Assembly: GCF_002846205.1 (NCBI RefSeq)
Contig: NZ_PHKV01000016.1
Location: 915-40,959, forward strand
Direction of reading: 5' to 3'
Length of the DNA stretch: 40,045 nucleotides
Origin: Xanthomonas prunicola
GTDB lineage: Bacteria > Pseudomonadota > Gammaproteobacteria > Xanthomonadales > Xanthomonadaceae
The notes beneath the pieces are model-generated. The model was given only the letters and a program-made list of their open reading frames with translations. It was not told where the DNA came from and searched no databases. Position numbers and translations under genes: made by a program. This document shows, piece by piece, positions 28,144 through 37,366 of this stretch (position 1 is its first letter; each line of letters opens with the position of its first letter).

Positions 28144-29559
28144 GTGAGCAAAGCCAAAACAGCCGCCAAGCCTGGGCGCACCAAGACCTTCAGCGGCACG
28201 CTCCCACGCGGCATCAAGGCCTCCCAGGCCGTTAGCTCGGTGGCGGGCGTTACGCTCAGGACGGATGGGCAACTCAGGTGGGAGGCGCGCATCCGAAGGT
28301 CCCTCAACGGGCAAGCCTTGAAGTTCCCGCTGGTGCGCTATCCCATCGACCCGAAGGCGCCCCCGAACACTGAGCATCACATCGATGCTGCTCGGCTCAT
28401 GGCCGAGGCCTATGTCCGACGAGAACACGCCTCCTTGGAGCTTCGGCAAACGCCCTACGCGCACACGGCAGAGGCTTGGACCTTTGGAGATCTGCTGCGC
28501 CGGTTTGTTCAAGAAATCGATGATGGACTGATCAAGCACGCTTCGGTGAAGACGGACCACTCCAATGCCTATCTCTTCTTGGGTGGCGGCAAAGGCCTTG
28601 GGCTGAGCCAGACCGGCATGCCCCACCTCACCCGCAAGCTGGCCAAGGATTTGACTCAGGATGACTTCCTGGGGCGCCATGCCAGCTCGTTCGTGAACTC
28701 ATACATCAAGGTCAAGCGAGACGGCACCACGCTCTCGATGGCCCAGGGCAGCAAAAAGCGAGCCCTGACCACGATCCGGAACCTCTTTCGGATTGCTCAT
28801 GAGAACTGGCAGATTGATCTCCGCTCACCGATCAAGAGCTTGAAGTCCCTCAACTCGGACGACGCGCGCGACCGGACGCTCACCGAGGAGGAGTGGAACG
28901 CCATCGTTGCGCAGCTTGATGCTGGACGGACCGATCAGGCTACGGTCGATGTCATTCGCTTTGCGCGTATGACCGCAGCCCGCCGCTCCGAATGCGTGAA
29001 GCTCGATTGGGCGGACATCAACTTCAAGAAAAAGACCGCCCGACTTCGCGAGACCAAGGCCAAGAATGGCAAATACAATGAGCGCGTGATCCCGTTGACC
29101 TCAGAGCCCATGGCCTTGATCGCCGCGCGCTTCGAGGCCAGCGAAACAAAGAAGGGAGCGGTCTTTGTGAGTTCGCGCGGCAAGCGTATTCGGGCAGACA
29201 CAGTCACTCAGGCCTGGGATCGAGTGCGTGAGCAGGTAGCCGAGAAGCTTGGTGACCCAGAAATTCTGACCGCGCGCATGCACGATCTTCGCCATACGCG
29301 CATCACCGAAATGGGACACCACCTCAATCCGGCCGAAGCAGCCAGGATCTCAGGCCACAAGGATCTGAAAACCTTCATGCGCTACTTCAACCCGGATCCC
29401 ATGGCACTGGGTAGGAAGCTCGAACAGCTTGAACGCCAAGGCGGCGCTGGCACCGATGTGGAAGAGGTGGTGAAGCATTTATTGAAGCTTAGTCCCGAGG
29501 ACATGGCCTCAGCTGTGGCGCTGGCTTTCCAAGCAACTGCAAAGACACCTGCCAAATGA
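28144..29559 (+). CDS. Tyrosine recombinase (integrase) of a tRNA-Arg-associated element
   Basis: 471 residues. The GTG at 28144 is preceded by AGGGAGA at 28131-28137, and no better ATG lies upstream. The N-terminal ~250 residues hold arm/core binding regions. The catalytic domain shows R at about 280-281 (TAARRSECVKL), the K-bearing hairpin (TKAKNGKYNERVIPL), H380-x-x-R383 (HDLRHTRITE), a second H in SGHKD and the nucleophile Y414 (TFMRYFNP). All catalytic residues are present, so it should be active. It should excise and integrate the element at tRNA-Arg(CCT); the tRNA half and the TGTGGCAA repeats nearby are its probable substrates. It reads away from the tRNA into the cargo. Confidence 0.93.
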   Translation: MSKAKTAAKPGRTKTFSGTLPRGIKASQAVSSVAGVTLRTDGQLRWEARIRRSLNGQALKFPLVRYPIDPKAPPNTEHHIDAARLMAEAYVRREHASLELRQTPYAHTAEAWTFGDLLRRFVQEIDDGLIKHASVKTDHSNAYLFLGGGKGLGLSQTGMPHLTRKLAKDLTQDDFLGRHASSFVNSYIKVKRDGTTLSMAQGSKKRALTTIRNLFRIAHENWQIDLRSPIKSLKSLNSDDARDRTLTEEEWNAIVAQLDAGRTDQATVDVIRFARMTAARRSECVKLDWADINFKKKTARLRETKAKNGKYNERVIPLTSEPMALIAARFEASETKKGAVFVSSRGKRIRADTVTQAWDRVREQVAEKLGDPEILTARMHDLRHTRITEMGHHLNPAEAARISGHKDLKTFMRYFNPDPMALGRKLEQLERQGGAGTDVEEVVKHLLKLSPEDMASAVALAFQATAKTPAK

Positions 29560-29618
29560 TCACCGAAAATTGAACTCAGAAAAAAAATCATACAAATAAT
29601 ACGGCGGCACCAGCGAGC

Positions 29619-29646
29619 TTGACAAAAATAAATTATTTATTATCCA
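29619..29646 (+). promoter_or_regulatory. Possible promoter ahead of the 42-aa membrane peptide
   Basis: A perfect TTGACA -35 box (29619-29624), a 16-bp A/T-rich spacer and a weak TATCCA -10 (29641-29646). It points at the small open frame beginning at 29675. In DNA this AT-rich chance matches are common. Confidence 0.35.
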
Positions 29647-29674
29647 TTAATAACCGCGTAAAAAATTAAATAGA

Positions 29675-29803
29675 ATGAAAAATAAGAAAAAGGATAACGA
29701 CACCACTGCAAGCTTCGAAACCATCCTCATCCTTATATTTTTAGGAGCGATCGCAATCATGACATGCATGCTAACGATCGCTCTTGTCATCACACAATCT
29801 TGA
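29675..29803 (+). CDS. Possible 42-residue single-TM peptide
   Basis: Open frame MKNKKKDNDTTASFETILIL..., ending at TGA 29801-29803. It has a basic N-terminus and then one long hydrophobic segment (about 16-40), the shape of a small membrane peptide such as a toxin or regulator. The ribosome site is poor. It converges with the five-TM gene and overlaps its 3' end by 14 bp. Support is composition and a possible promoter only. Confidence 0.35.
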   Translation: MKNKKKDNDTTASFETILILIFLGAIAIMTCMLTIALVITQS

Positions 29804-30575
29804 ACACCAGAGATGAAATTAGCACACGCATAAGAGATAAGGTTTCCGCATAAGAACCCGGCTTATATTCATTTATGACATATATCCAGCAAAACGCAAA
29901 AATTGAGGAAAAAATAGAGCACAAAAGAATGGCGACATGCGAAGAGGATGACCGATCAAAATTCTTCCTAATCAACAAGAGAGCCCATAGACAAAAAATG
30001 GCGGGACAAGCTCCGCTCGCATGAAAAACCATTACCTCAAGGTAACTCCTCGAAACTGCATAAATAATCGAAGAAGCAAGCAAAAATAATACTGACAGGC
30101 AGAAAAAGAAGCCATCGGCCGGCAACCCCTTCAATTTCTCATTTTTTCTAACATACAATCCAAGTCCGGCTGAAATCGCCGCTACAATTGGGAGATTGTA
30201 GAGGATATAGTCGAACACGGAAAGGCTTTCAGCGGGATTTAGGACAACTGAAGAACCAAAGATCACAAGCACAAAAAACAGAACCAAAAGAATATTAAAT
30301 ATCGACGGCCTAATGCTTAGCGAAGCTTTTTCTTTAGTGGCAAGGACGTTATCCATCCTATCCAACCGCTCATATAACGTGTTTATTTCACACTGCATGC
30401 AATCCATTTTCGCCCGAGCCTTTCCAAGCGCCCCATCATCGTCCATCAGAAATTTGCGCATTGCCTTTAATTCGCCGGCGATGTGGCCGAGCTGCTGATT
30501 AGTGCAATCGATGCCACCTCTAATCCTGCCCCGCTCGGGATCTATTTTGTTTAAAATAGAGGACATTAAGCTCAT
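29790..30575 (-). CDS. Coiled-coil plus five-TM membrane protein coupled to the helicase-nuclease
   Basis: 261 residues. The cytoplasmic N-terminus (~1-85) is likely a coiled coil and contains a CMQC pair (59-62). About five hydrophobic segments follow, at roughly 91-112, 122-142, 155-174, 181-202 and 213-234. The ATG at 30575 has AAGGAG about 7 nt upstream and lies 15 nt after the helicase stop, so the two genes form one operon with likely translational coupling. Base use is much more AT-rich than the helicase, suggesting separate origin. I recognise no family. In defence operons a TM protein next to a nucleic-acid sensor often acts as the membrane-damaging effector or an anchor; here that is inference. 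Confidence 0.75.
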   Translation of the reverse strand: MSLMSSILNKIDPERGRIRGGIDCTNQQLGHIAGELKAMRKFLMDDDGALGKARAKMDCMQCEINTLYERLDRMDNVLATKEKASLSIRPSIFNILLVLFFVLVIFGSSVVLNPAESLSVFDYILYNLPIVAAISAGLGLYVRKNEKLKGLPADGFFFCLSVLFLLASSIIYAVSRSYLEVMVFHASGACPAIFCLWALLLIRKNFDRSSSSHVAILLCSIFSSIFAFCWIYVINEYKPGSYAETLSLMRVLISSLVFKIV

Positions 30576-30590
30576 TTCCGCGCTCCTTTT

Positions 30591-33500
30591 CTACTCATCT
30601 TTCTTCATCCATGTTCCGTTTCTATCGATCAAGGCGCCACTGAAAATAAGCTCCTGACTGCAATCGAGAATAAGCTGACGAAGCTGCGCGCTGGTGCTTC
30701 GGTAGCCAAGCTGACGCGATACGATCAACACCAACTCATCCGGCATTGCGCCAAGGTTGTCGGCCAGCACCTTCACGATCGCAACTTTGATCTCTGCTGG
30801 CGGCAAAAACTCGGGACGTCGCAGTGTCAACGACTCGACCATCGAACGGTCCCGCACGCGGACCTCTTTCCCCGGAATGGCCAAGAAGTCCTGGTCAACG
30901 ATCTGGACCCCACCCGTCGACACCACTGACCCAATCGCCTCTTCAACCGCCTGTTGGATACGCGAGCCAGCACGCTGCAAGCCCCAAAGCGTCCGTGCGC
31001 GCGTCACGACCTCGCTGCGATGAATGGGGCTTTCCACCTCAACGATCTGCCGCACGATGGTCGCCAATTGCCCTGTCGGCACTAAATGCAGCTCGAACTG
31101 GTTGCTCGGCACGGCGAAGGACGCCTCGATGTAAGGCTCAGTGTCCGGCGGACTTTGCGCCTCAATGAGTCCCATCTCAGTGACCTCACCGCGATCGACG
31201 GTGAGAATCTCCACCGGCACCGCACGGTGCGAAGACTTGGCACTGGGCTCTAAGGTGCCTGACTCCGACTTCGCTCTTTCAATGGCTACAACAAGTTTTT
31301 CAAGCTCTGCCTCAGGACGGTGGAACCAGTCCGAACTCCAAATCCGATAAACCTGCCAGCCCTTGTCACGCAGCACGCTTTCACGCAAGCGATCGCGATC
31401 GCGCGCGCTTCTGGCATCTCGGTATGACTGCCCGTCGCACTCAATGCCTAAAATGTAGCGCCCAGGCTCCTCTGGATTAGACACCGCAATGTCGACGAAG
31501 AAGCCAGCCAAACCGACATCGGTGTGCAGATCGTAGCCTCGCGCGCGAAGTGCTTGGGCCACCTCTTGTTCGAATACGCTGTGCTTAGCGTCTCGCGCCT
31601 GGGTGGCGAGGGTAAGGCGGCCCGTCCTTGCGTAGTTCAAGAAGAGCTTTAAAGCAAAGGTGCCCTTACCCTTGGCACGATCGGTGTCGATGTCTTCATC
31701 GGTGATCGAGGTAAAGACCTCGCAACGCGATTTGGCGCGGCTGATGAGCACATTCAAGCGCCGCTCGCCGCCGTCATTACTCACAGGACCGAAATTCATC
31801 GTCATGTGGCGCTGGGCATCACGCCCATAGCCCACAGAGATATAGATGACATCGCGCTCGTCGCCCTGGATGTTTTCGAGGCTCTTGACGAAGAAGGGCT
31901 CAGCCGGGTGATCGGCAAAGAACCCTTCTGTTTCCGGGTGCTGTCGGCGCAAGAGTTCCAACTCGTCGAGAATGGCGCGGCGCTGCGCTGTCGAGAAGGT
32001 CGCTACACCCAGCGTGAGTTGAGGGGTGTTTTGCGCATGCGCCAGCACTGCAAGTGCAACTGCCTTGGCTTCTTTGGGGTTGGTGCGCGTGTTGCCCCGG
32101 TCGTAGATGGCTTCAGGCAAATGATGCAGCCGCAAGCCCACACCTGCTTCACTGGTGTAGGGACTGGGGACGATGAAGAGCTTGCCTTCGTAGAACTGTT
32201 GATTGGAAACGGCAATGAGCGACTGATGGCGGCTCCGGTAGTGCCAACGGAGCATGCGCTCAGGTAATCCTCTTGCGCGGCAAAGCCCCAGGATGCTTTC
32301 GACATCTGACGCCTGTGCCCCACCCTCATCGTCATCCCGGTCACCGCCATCGCCCAGTGCTTTGGAGAAAAATCGTGTTGGCGGGAGCTGTCGCTCGTCA
32401 CCCACGATCACTAACTGCTTAACGCGCGCGATCGCACCGAGCGCATCAATCGGCTGCACCTGGCTGGCTTCGTCAATGACCAGCATGTCAAAGTCCAGCG
32501 CGCCTGCCGGCAGGAACTGCGCTACCGACAACGGACTCATCATGAAGACGGGTTTGAGCGCTTGGATCGCAGGGGCACACCGTTGCATCAATTGACGAAT
32601 CGGCAGATGACCCTTTTTCCTGGCCATCTCGCCGATAAGAATAGCTGTTGGGCCGGTTGCACCGCCTTGGCGCGGGATCTTGCTGTGATGCGCCTTGACC
32701 ACTTCATACCGAGCCAGCTGCATACGCTCCTGGTCAAGGCTTGCAAAGCTTGATACCACCTGAGACTGCCGCTGCCCGTCAAAGCTCGCCAACGCACGAT
32801 CGCGCTGCATCAGCGCTTGAAGCAAAGCTTCGTAGTAAGACAGATCGAACACGCCCAAGGCATCGGCTCTCGCCAGCTTGGCACTGGCAAGACCATCGAC
32901 TATTGCACCTAAGCCCTTACGCTCGGCCTCCTTGGCAATGGCAAGGTAAGACACCCAACTCCGAAGTCCTTCCGGGTCGGCTTGCCAGCTTGCCAGCTGG
33001 AGTTTGAGTGTTGCCAAAGGTGCATGGCTCGGATTACGCGTGATCTCTGCGTTGCCCTCAAACTGCAAGCCAACCAGAAGATCCATCACTTCGCCGGCCA
33101 ATAGTCCTGCCGCAGAAGAACCTCCCTCAGCCCGATCAAGCAATGACTCGGGATCAACAATGCGCACGGCCAACAAGCGAAGCTCTGGATTGTGTTCAAT
33201 CCAAGACGCGACTTGGCGAAGCTCATGCACCTTGCTATCTAGTGCTCCCCAGAACGGACCAAAGGCTGAGGTCCCATCAGCGGCCAGAGCGTCGTAAGCG
33301 GTAATGGCAGTTTGCGCCAGCTGGATTTCTTCAATGACCGCAAGCGCCTGCTCGATCGTGAGTTCCTGCGCATTAGCCAATAGGGCTGATTGCTGGGACG
33401 CAGCTTGCCAAAGGGCAGACTTCTCTTCCAGTTCCGATAGAGCAACGCGCTTGAGGACGGTCTCCTCGCCCCATGGGTTGCGCTCAGCAGACAACAACGC

Positions 33501-36203
33501 CTCATGGACAGGCGCCAAATCGCGAACGAGTTCTTCTAAAACTGGCTTTACGCGTTTGGCGATTTCGGTTGCCAATACGCGATCGCTGATGTCGGCCAAA
33601 CGCTCACGAACTCCGCTCCCCAAGGGTCGGAGCGTTCGCATCCAGGCCACGACGCCTCTGAGGAAGGATGGGTTGGAGCGCTCGCGCTGCCAGTTTGAGC
33701 CAAACGCTTCTTGTCCTTGGGCGTCGTGCTCAACAATCTTCTTCTGAGCGCTCTTGGCATCCAGGAGAACATCGAGCGATCCAAGCATGTCCAACGCCGG
33801 AAGCTTAGGGTTAGAAAGGAGTGTGCGGATGGTCTGATTGGCGCGACGCCAATCTCCACTTAGGAAGCGGAACAAGCTCGTGCCGCGCATCGCCAACTGC
33901 CCACGCGCCGCTTCAAGCTCCGCGCTGTCTTTGCTCCATGCAGCGTCGCGGAATACAGAGGCCAGGTGGCTCTTCGCCTGCTGGACCGTTTCAACAGCCA
34001 CAACGACCTCTTCGATTGCATCGACGCCCCGTTCCCAGATGTGGGCGACCAATGCATCGCGGTCAAGTTCCGGAATGGTCGTGGCGCGCTCCGCGATGGC
34101 AACGAGCCGAAGCGCCAGATCGAGCGTAAGTGGTGCCTTCTCGGCTAGAAGCTGCGTCAATCGTGTCAGATCAGGCCCGAGCCGAACCAAGGCACTGTGT
34201 GCCCCACTCAGCGTTGCCAGCTCTTTCCCTAAAACGAAGCTGTTTGGCAAAACTCGTAAAGTGGCCTTGGTAGCATCCCAGTCTTGCGCGAGTGCCTCCA
34301 TCTGAATCTTGGCCTCGACCGCAGCTCTGGCCTTCTGAGCGTTTTCAAGCGCATCGATGACTGTCGAAGCGCGACCAGGCGCATCCCAGACCTTGCTTTG
34401 AAGCGCATCGGAGCCAAGTTTTGGCGCTTCAAGCAGAGCCTTAACACGCTGAACGGCAAGGCCGGCGTCATCAAATCGGAGTGGAGGTGGAAGATCCAGC
34501 GCGCTGTGAAGCTCAGTGGTCGACGCCTCCCAATCGTTCAATCGCTCGGTCAATCCAGCGACCAAGATGAGCAACCGATCACGTTCACTGGGCAAGAGGC
34601 CATCGTTCTGAACGCCGCTCCAAGCGTGCTCATCTGGAACGCCAATTTCTTCAATTCGCTCGATCAGTTCGCGCAGGAGCGATTCCCTCTCCTCTTTTTG
34701 ATGGGACGCCCAGGAGGTCGGTGCTTCAAGGGGCAGGCTTTGTGTCGTGTAGCCCAAGCGACGCAGGCGCACCATGTGTCCGAAGACTTGGTATGGCGTC
34801 AGTCCAGAGGGCTGGTGAGCTTCGTGGAGCCGCGCAACATGGGCGTTGAGTGTGTCGCGCTTTTCCGTTAATTGCTCGATGATTGGCGAAGTGCTGGTTC
34901 GTTTGGGCTCGCCTAAGTGCAGCGTTTGCCGAAGCTCCTCCAGTAGAGAACGCTTATTGGCTTTGTTGCTGTGGAGTTCCAAACAGGCCACGCCCACACC
35001 GACATGATCCAGTCGGCGCTTCACGACTTCGAGCGCGGCCATCTTCTCGGCCACAAACAACACCCGCTTTCCTTCGGCTACCGCTGCCGAGATGATGTTG
35101 GCAATGGTTTGGGACTTCCCCGTTCCAGGCGGACCTTGGACCAAGATGTTGTTGCCTTGAAGCACATCGTGCACAACCAGAGCTTGCGACGAGTCGCAAT
35201 CAACGACATGGCGCATCCTCTCTGGCGGGATGATAAGGTCGAGTTCGCTATTTTCGTCGGTTAGGCTTGCACCTGGGAAACCGTCTTGAACCACCCCGCG
35301 TAGCATCGGGATGGCGTCCAGTCCACCCAGCGCCTCCCAGCTTTGTGGGTCAAGATCCCGATACATCATGAACTTAGCGAACGAGAACAAGCCTAGGATG
35401 GCGTCATCACGAAGCACGCCCCAGGTCTCCTTACCTTCCAGCATGGCTCCCACAGAGGCCAGGTAGGCATCGACATCGAGCGTTTCGAACTCATCAATGC
35501 TCGGCAAGCGAAGCCCAAACTCGCGCTGCAAGAATAACTGCAACGACAAGTTCGCTTGAATATCATCGCCGGTCCATTTGAGGTGAAACTTCTCGCCTGC
35601 CGTGCTTCGCTCCAACTGCACCGGGATGAGCACCAAGGGCGCGAAGCGGTCAGTCTGAGGAGTGGAAGTAGCACGCCAACGCAAATAGCCGACGGCCAAG
35701 TAAAGAACATTGACACCCTGCTCTTCTTGGAGCGTCCGCGCGTCCACGTAGAGATCCAATAAGCGCTTCTGCAGACCTGTCGGCGTTAGGCGTGTTGTGA
35801 GATGCGCATCCCAATGCGCTTTGACACGCCCGTTCTCATCCAGCTCAAAATCGGGTTGCGCGATCAGCTCTGGGTCTTCGGGTGCCTCGTCAAGTAGGAC
35901 CTCATCACTGTCATCGTCATCGCCAGGGCTACCAGTAGTGTTCGCTTGCTTCGGATCCTCCTTGCCAGGAACAAACGTGAAACGCTTTCCTTCGATCACC
36001 AAGGTCTGATAGATCGCCTTGGCAAGCTCATGGACAACCTCGATGGTCTTTGCACGCCCGCCTCTGGGTGTGTGGAGCAGGCGATTGCGTGTCGACAGAT
36101 CCAACAGCTCCAAACGGGCTTTTTCAACCTTGTCTTTGAGGCTACCTGCTCCCCGGAGCGAAGAAGTCTCCTCGCCAGCCTGCGCCACCGCCGTCTGATC
36201 CAT
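30591..36203 (-). CDS. Giant DUF4011-type SF1 helicase with PD-(D/E)XK nuclease and DUF3320-like tail
   Basis: About 1,870 residues. ATG 36203 is chosen because AGGGG lies 5 nt upstream; a GTG at 36209 touches that site. Domains in order: a DUF4011-like N-terminus (LELLDLSTRNRLLHTPRGG); Walker A GPPGTGKSQTIANII near residue 358; a long helical insertion (about 400-1150); Walker B LVIDEASQVQP near 1240 with VGDERQLPPT after it; C-terminal helicase motifs (LNVLISRAKSRCEVF); a DUF559/Vsr-like nuclease near 1560-1640 (FFVDIAV, LGIECDGQSYRDA, WQVYRIWSSDWF) with the D...ExD pattern intact; and a DUF3320-like tail (ESPIHRSEVVTRARTLWG). Proteins of this layout are found in anti-phage islands and probably unwind and cut foreign DNA. 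No frameshift is seen. Confidence 0.88.
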   Translation of the reverse strand: MDQTAVAQAGEETSSLRGAGSLKDKVEKARLELLDLSTRNRLLHTPRGGRAKTIEVVHELAKAIYQTLVIEGKRFTFVPGKEDPKQANTTGSPGDDDDSDEVLLDEAPEDPELIAQPDFELDENGRVKAHWDAHLTTRLTPTGLQKRLLDLYVDARTLQEEQGVNVLYLAVGYLRWRATSTPQTDRFAPLVLIPVQLERSTAGEKFHLKWTGDDIQANLSLQLFLQREFGLRLPSIDEFETLDVDAYLASVGAMLEGKETWGVLRDDAILGLFSFAKFMMYRDLDPQSWEALGGLDAIPMLRGVVQDGFPGASLTDENSELDLIIPPERMRHVVDCDSSQALVVHDVLQGNNILVQGPPGTGKSQTIANIISAAVAEGKRVLFVAEKMAALEVVKRRLDHVGVGVACLELHSNKANKRSLLEELRQTLHLGEPKRTSTSPIIEQLTEKRDTLNAHVARLHEAHQPSGLTPYQVFGHMVRLRRLGYTTQSLPLEAPTSWASHQKEERESLLRELIERIEEIGVPDEHAWSGVQNDGLLPSERDRLLILVAGLTERLNDWEASTTELHSALDLPPPLRFDDAGLAVQRVKALLEAPKLGSDALQSKVWDAPGRASTVIDALENAQKARAAVEAKIQMEALAQDWDATKATLRVLPNSFVLGKELATLSGAHSALVRLGPDLTRLTQLLAEKAPLTLDLALRLVAIAERATTIPELDRDALVAHIWERGVDAIEEVVVAVETVQQAKSHLASVFRDAAWSKDSAELEAARGQLAMRGTSLFRFLSGDWRRANQTIRTLLSNPKLPALDMLGSLDVLLDAKSAQKKIVEHDAQGQEAFGSNWQRERSNPSFLRGVVAWMRTLRPLGSGVRERLADISDRVLATEIAKRVKPVLEELVRDLAPVHEALLSAERNPWGEETVLKRVALSELEEKSALWQAASQQSALLANAQELTIEQALAVIEEIQLAQTAITAYDALAADGTSAFGPFWGALDSKVHELRQVASWIEHNPELRLLAVRIVDPESLLDRAEGGSSAAGLLAGEVMDLLVGLQFEGNAEITRNPSHAPLATLKLQLASWQADPEGLRSWVSYLAIAKEAERKGLGAIVDGLASAKLARADALGVFDLSYYEALLQALMQRDRALASFDGQRQSQVVSSFASLDQERMQLARYEVVKAHHSKIPRQGGATGPTAILIGEMARKKGHLPIRQLMQRCAPAIQALKPVFMMSPLSVAQFLPAGALDFDMLVIDEASQVQPIDALGAIARVKQLVIVGDERQLPPTRFFSKALGDGGDRDDDEGGAQASDVESILGLCRARGLPERMLRWHYRSRHQSLIAVSNQQFYEGKLFIVPSPYTSEAGVGLRLHHLPEAIYDRGNTRTNPKEAKAVALAVLAHAQNTPQLTLGVATFSTAQRRAILDELELLRRQHPETEGFFADHPAEPFFVKSLENIQGDERDVIYISVGYGRDAQRHMTMNFGPVSNDGGERRLNVLISRAKSRCEVFTSITDEDIDTDRAKGKGTFALKLFLNYARTGRLTLATQARDAKHSVFEQEVAQALRARGYDLHTDVGLAGFFVDIAVSNPEEPGRYILGIECDGQSYRDARSARDRDRLRESVLRDKGWQVYRIWSSDWFHRPEAELEKLVVAIERAKSESGTLEPSAKSSHRAVPVEILTVDRGEVTEMGLIEAQSPPDTEPYIEASFAVPSNQFELHLVPTGQLATIVRQIVEVESPIHRSEVVTRARTLWGLQRAGSRIQQAVEEAIGSVVSTGGVQIVDQDFLAIPGKEVRVRDRSMVESLTLRRPEFLPPAEIKVAIVKVLADNLGAMPDELVLIVSRQLGYRSTSAQLRQLILDCSQELIFSGALIDRNGTWMKKDE

Positions 36204-36269
36204 CGACACCCCTGAGAGGAAGCGCGACGCGCGGGATGCAGCACCACGCCTTCCTCAAATGCTTTTGCC

Positions 36270-36275
36270 TATAAT
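36270..36275 (+). promoter_or_regulatory. -10 box of the Abi_C-like gene
   Basis: A perfect TATAAT lies 42 bp before the GTG start at 36317, in the 113-bp gap between divergent genes. No good -35 is visible at the right distance. The minus-strand complement ATTATA could serve the helicase, so the region may be a shared control point. Confidence 0.4.
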
Positions 36276-36316
36276 GCGCTCAATGTAACGCGTGTTCCAG
36301 CCGATCTGGGGGATCT

Positions 36317-37069
36317 GTGGGCGATTTGCGCGGTAGCGAGATTCACTGGGTGGTTCACAGCTACATTGGGGTGGAGGGCGGCTACCTGGGCGACTTCTCC
36401 TACAAGACACACCGAGAGTTCTACCCTGGCTTTTGTGATCTGGACCTGGATCCGGATGCCTTCACCGGCAACACGACCAAGGAACGTTTTATTGCAATCC
36501 TGACGGGGGTCGAAGGACATCAACAAGCAGCGATCCTTCGGGGCATCGCTCGCAAGTATCCCCAAGGCAGTGAGCATCTTCGAACCCAACAGGCTTGCCG
36601 CCGGTTGTTGGAATTGGCCACGCGCTGTGCTGACGGACTTTCGGTCCAAGACAGCAGCCCATCTATCACCAGCGATGTCTTGAAGCGCGCATTGGCTGAT
36701 GCCAACACGCTCATCCAAAGCGCAGGACCGACCCACGCGGTGGACCGCATTCACACCGCACTTCATGCTTACCTCAAAGCGGTCTGTCACGCCCAAGGGA
36801 TTGACGCCCCCGCCGGCGCGACCATCACCAATTTGTTCAAGCTGCTCCGGAACGAGCATCCGGGCTTGCGCGACTTGGGCAGCCAATCGGACACGATGAA
36901 CAATGTTCTGCGGTCGTTGAGCAATGTCATCGACAGTCTCAATCCAGCTCGCAATCACGGAAGCTTGGCGCATCCAAACGAGGCGTTGTTAGAAAACGAT
37001 GAGGCGGTCCTAGTCATCAACGCTGCCAGAGCGATTTTCCAGTATTTGGATAAGAAGTTCGCTAAGTAG
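36317..37069 (+). CDS. Abortive-infection-like protein (Abi_C-type C-terminus)
   Basis: 250 residues. The GTG start at 36317 has GGGGGAT about 5 nt upstream. The N-terminal domain contains GGYLGDFSYKTHREFYPGFCDLD and NTTKERFIAIL...QQAAILRGIARKYP, a pattern I associate with N-terminal domains of abortive-infection family proteins. The C-terminal half ends in a helical domain with SNVIDSLNPARNHGSLAHP, i.e. RN-x-x-S/G-x-x-H, as in Abi_C/HEPN-like domains. That motif could be an RNase active site. It is transcribed divergently from the helicase and not overlapping it, so it may be a partner or an independent defence gene. The family call is from pattern recognition. Confidence 0.65.
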   Translation: MGDLRGSEIHWVVHSYIGVEGGYLGDFSYKTHREFYPGFCDLDLDPDAFTGNTTKERFIAILTGVEGHQQAAILRGIARKYPQGSEHLRTQQACRRLLELATRCADGLSVQDSSPSITSDVLKRALADANTLIQSAGPTHAVDRIHTALHAYLKAVCHAQGIDAPAGATITNLFKLLRNEHPGLRDLGSQSDTMNNVLRSLSNVIDSLNPARNHGSLAHPNEALLENDEAVLVINAARAIFQYLDKKFAK

Positions 37070-37175
37070 CTATCCCGCCGCCAATGAGGGGCCGCCTCAG
37101 CAACTACGAAATCGAGATCTGCCTTTCAGTGTTGCCAATCTCATCCAGATGCATAAAGCGAAAGTCTTTGCCACG

Positions 37176-37199
37176 AAAAAGAGCCCCGCATGGGGGCTC
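37176..37199 (-). terminator. Intrinsic terminator downstream of the relaxase gene
   Basis: On the minus strand, GAGCCCC / GGGGCTC (7 bp, 5-nt loop) is followed by TTTTTC. It lies about 170 bp past the relaxase stop. The rest of 37,070-37,366 shows no convincing gene; small frames there are weak. Confidence 0.75.
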
Positions 37200-37366
37200 C
37201 TGTGTCGCTGGCATTGAAGCCTCAGTCTCGGCGCCGGGTGCCGATGGCGGGCGGCGTTGTTCCGATCATTTGGCGGGAGCCTTCCGCGACGATCGTAGCT
37301 TCCAGCCAAATGCCTAGGCGCACCATCGGTCTGCTGCGCAGTCAACGGTCAGAAATATCTGAGCCA

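Noticed and set aside
36269..36973. A 234-codon minus-strand frame opposite the Abi_C-like gene
   Set aside because: The plus-strand frame has a ribosome site, a -10 box and recognisable family patterns; this one has none.
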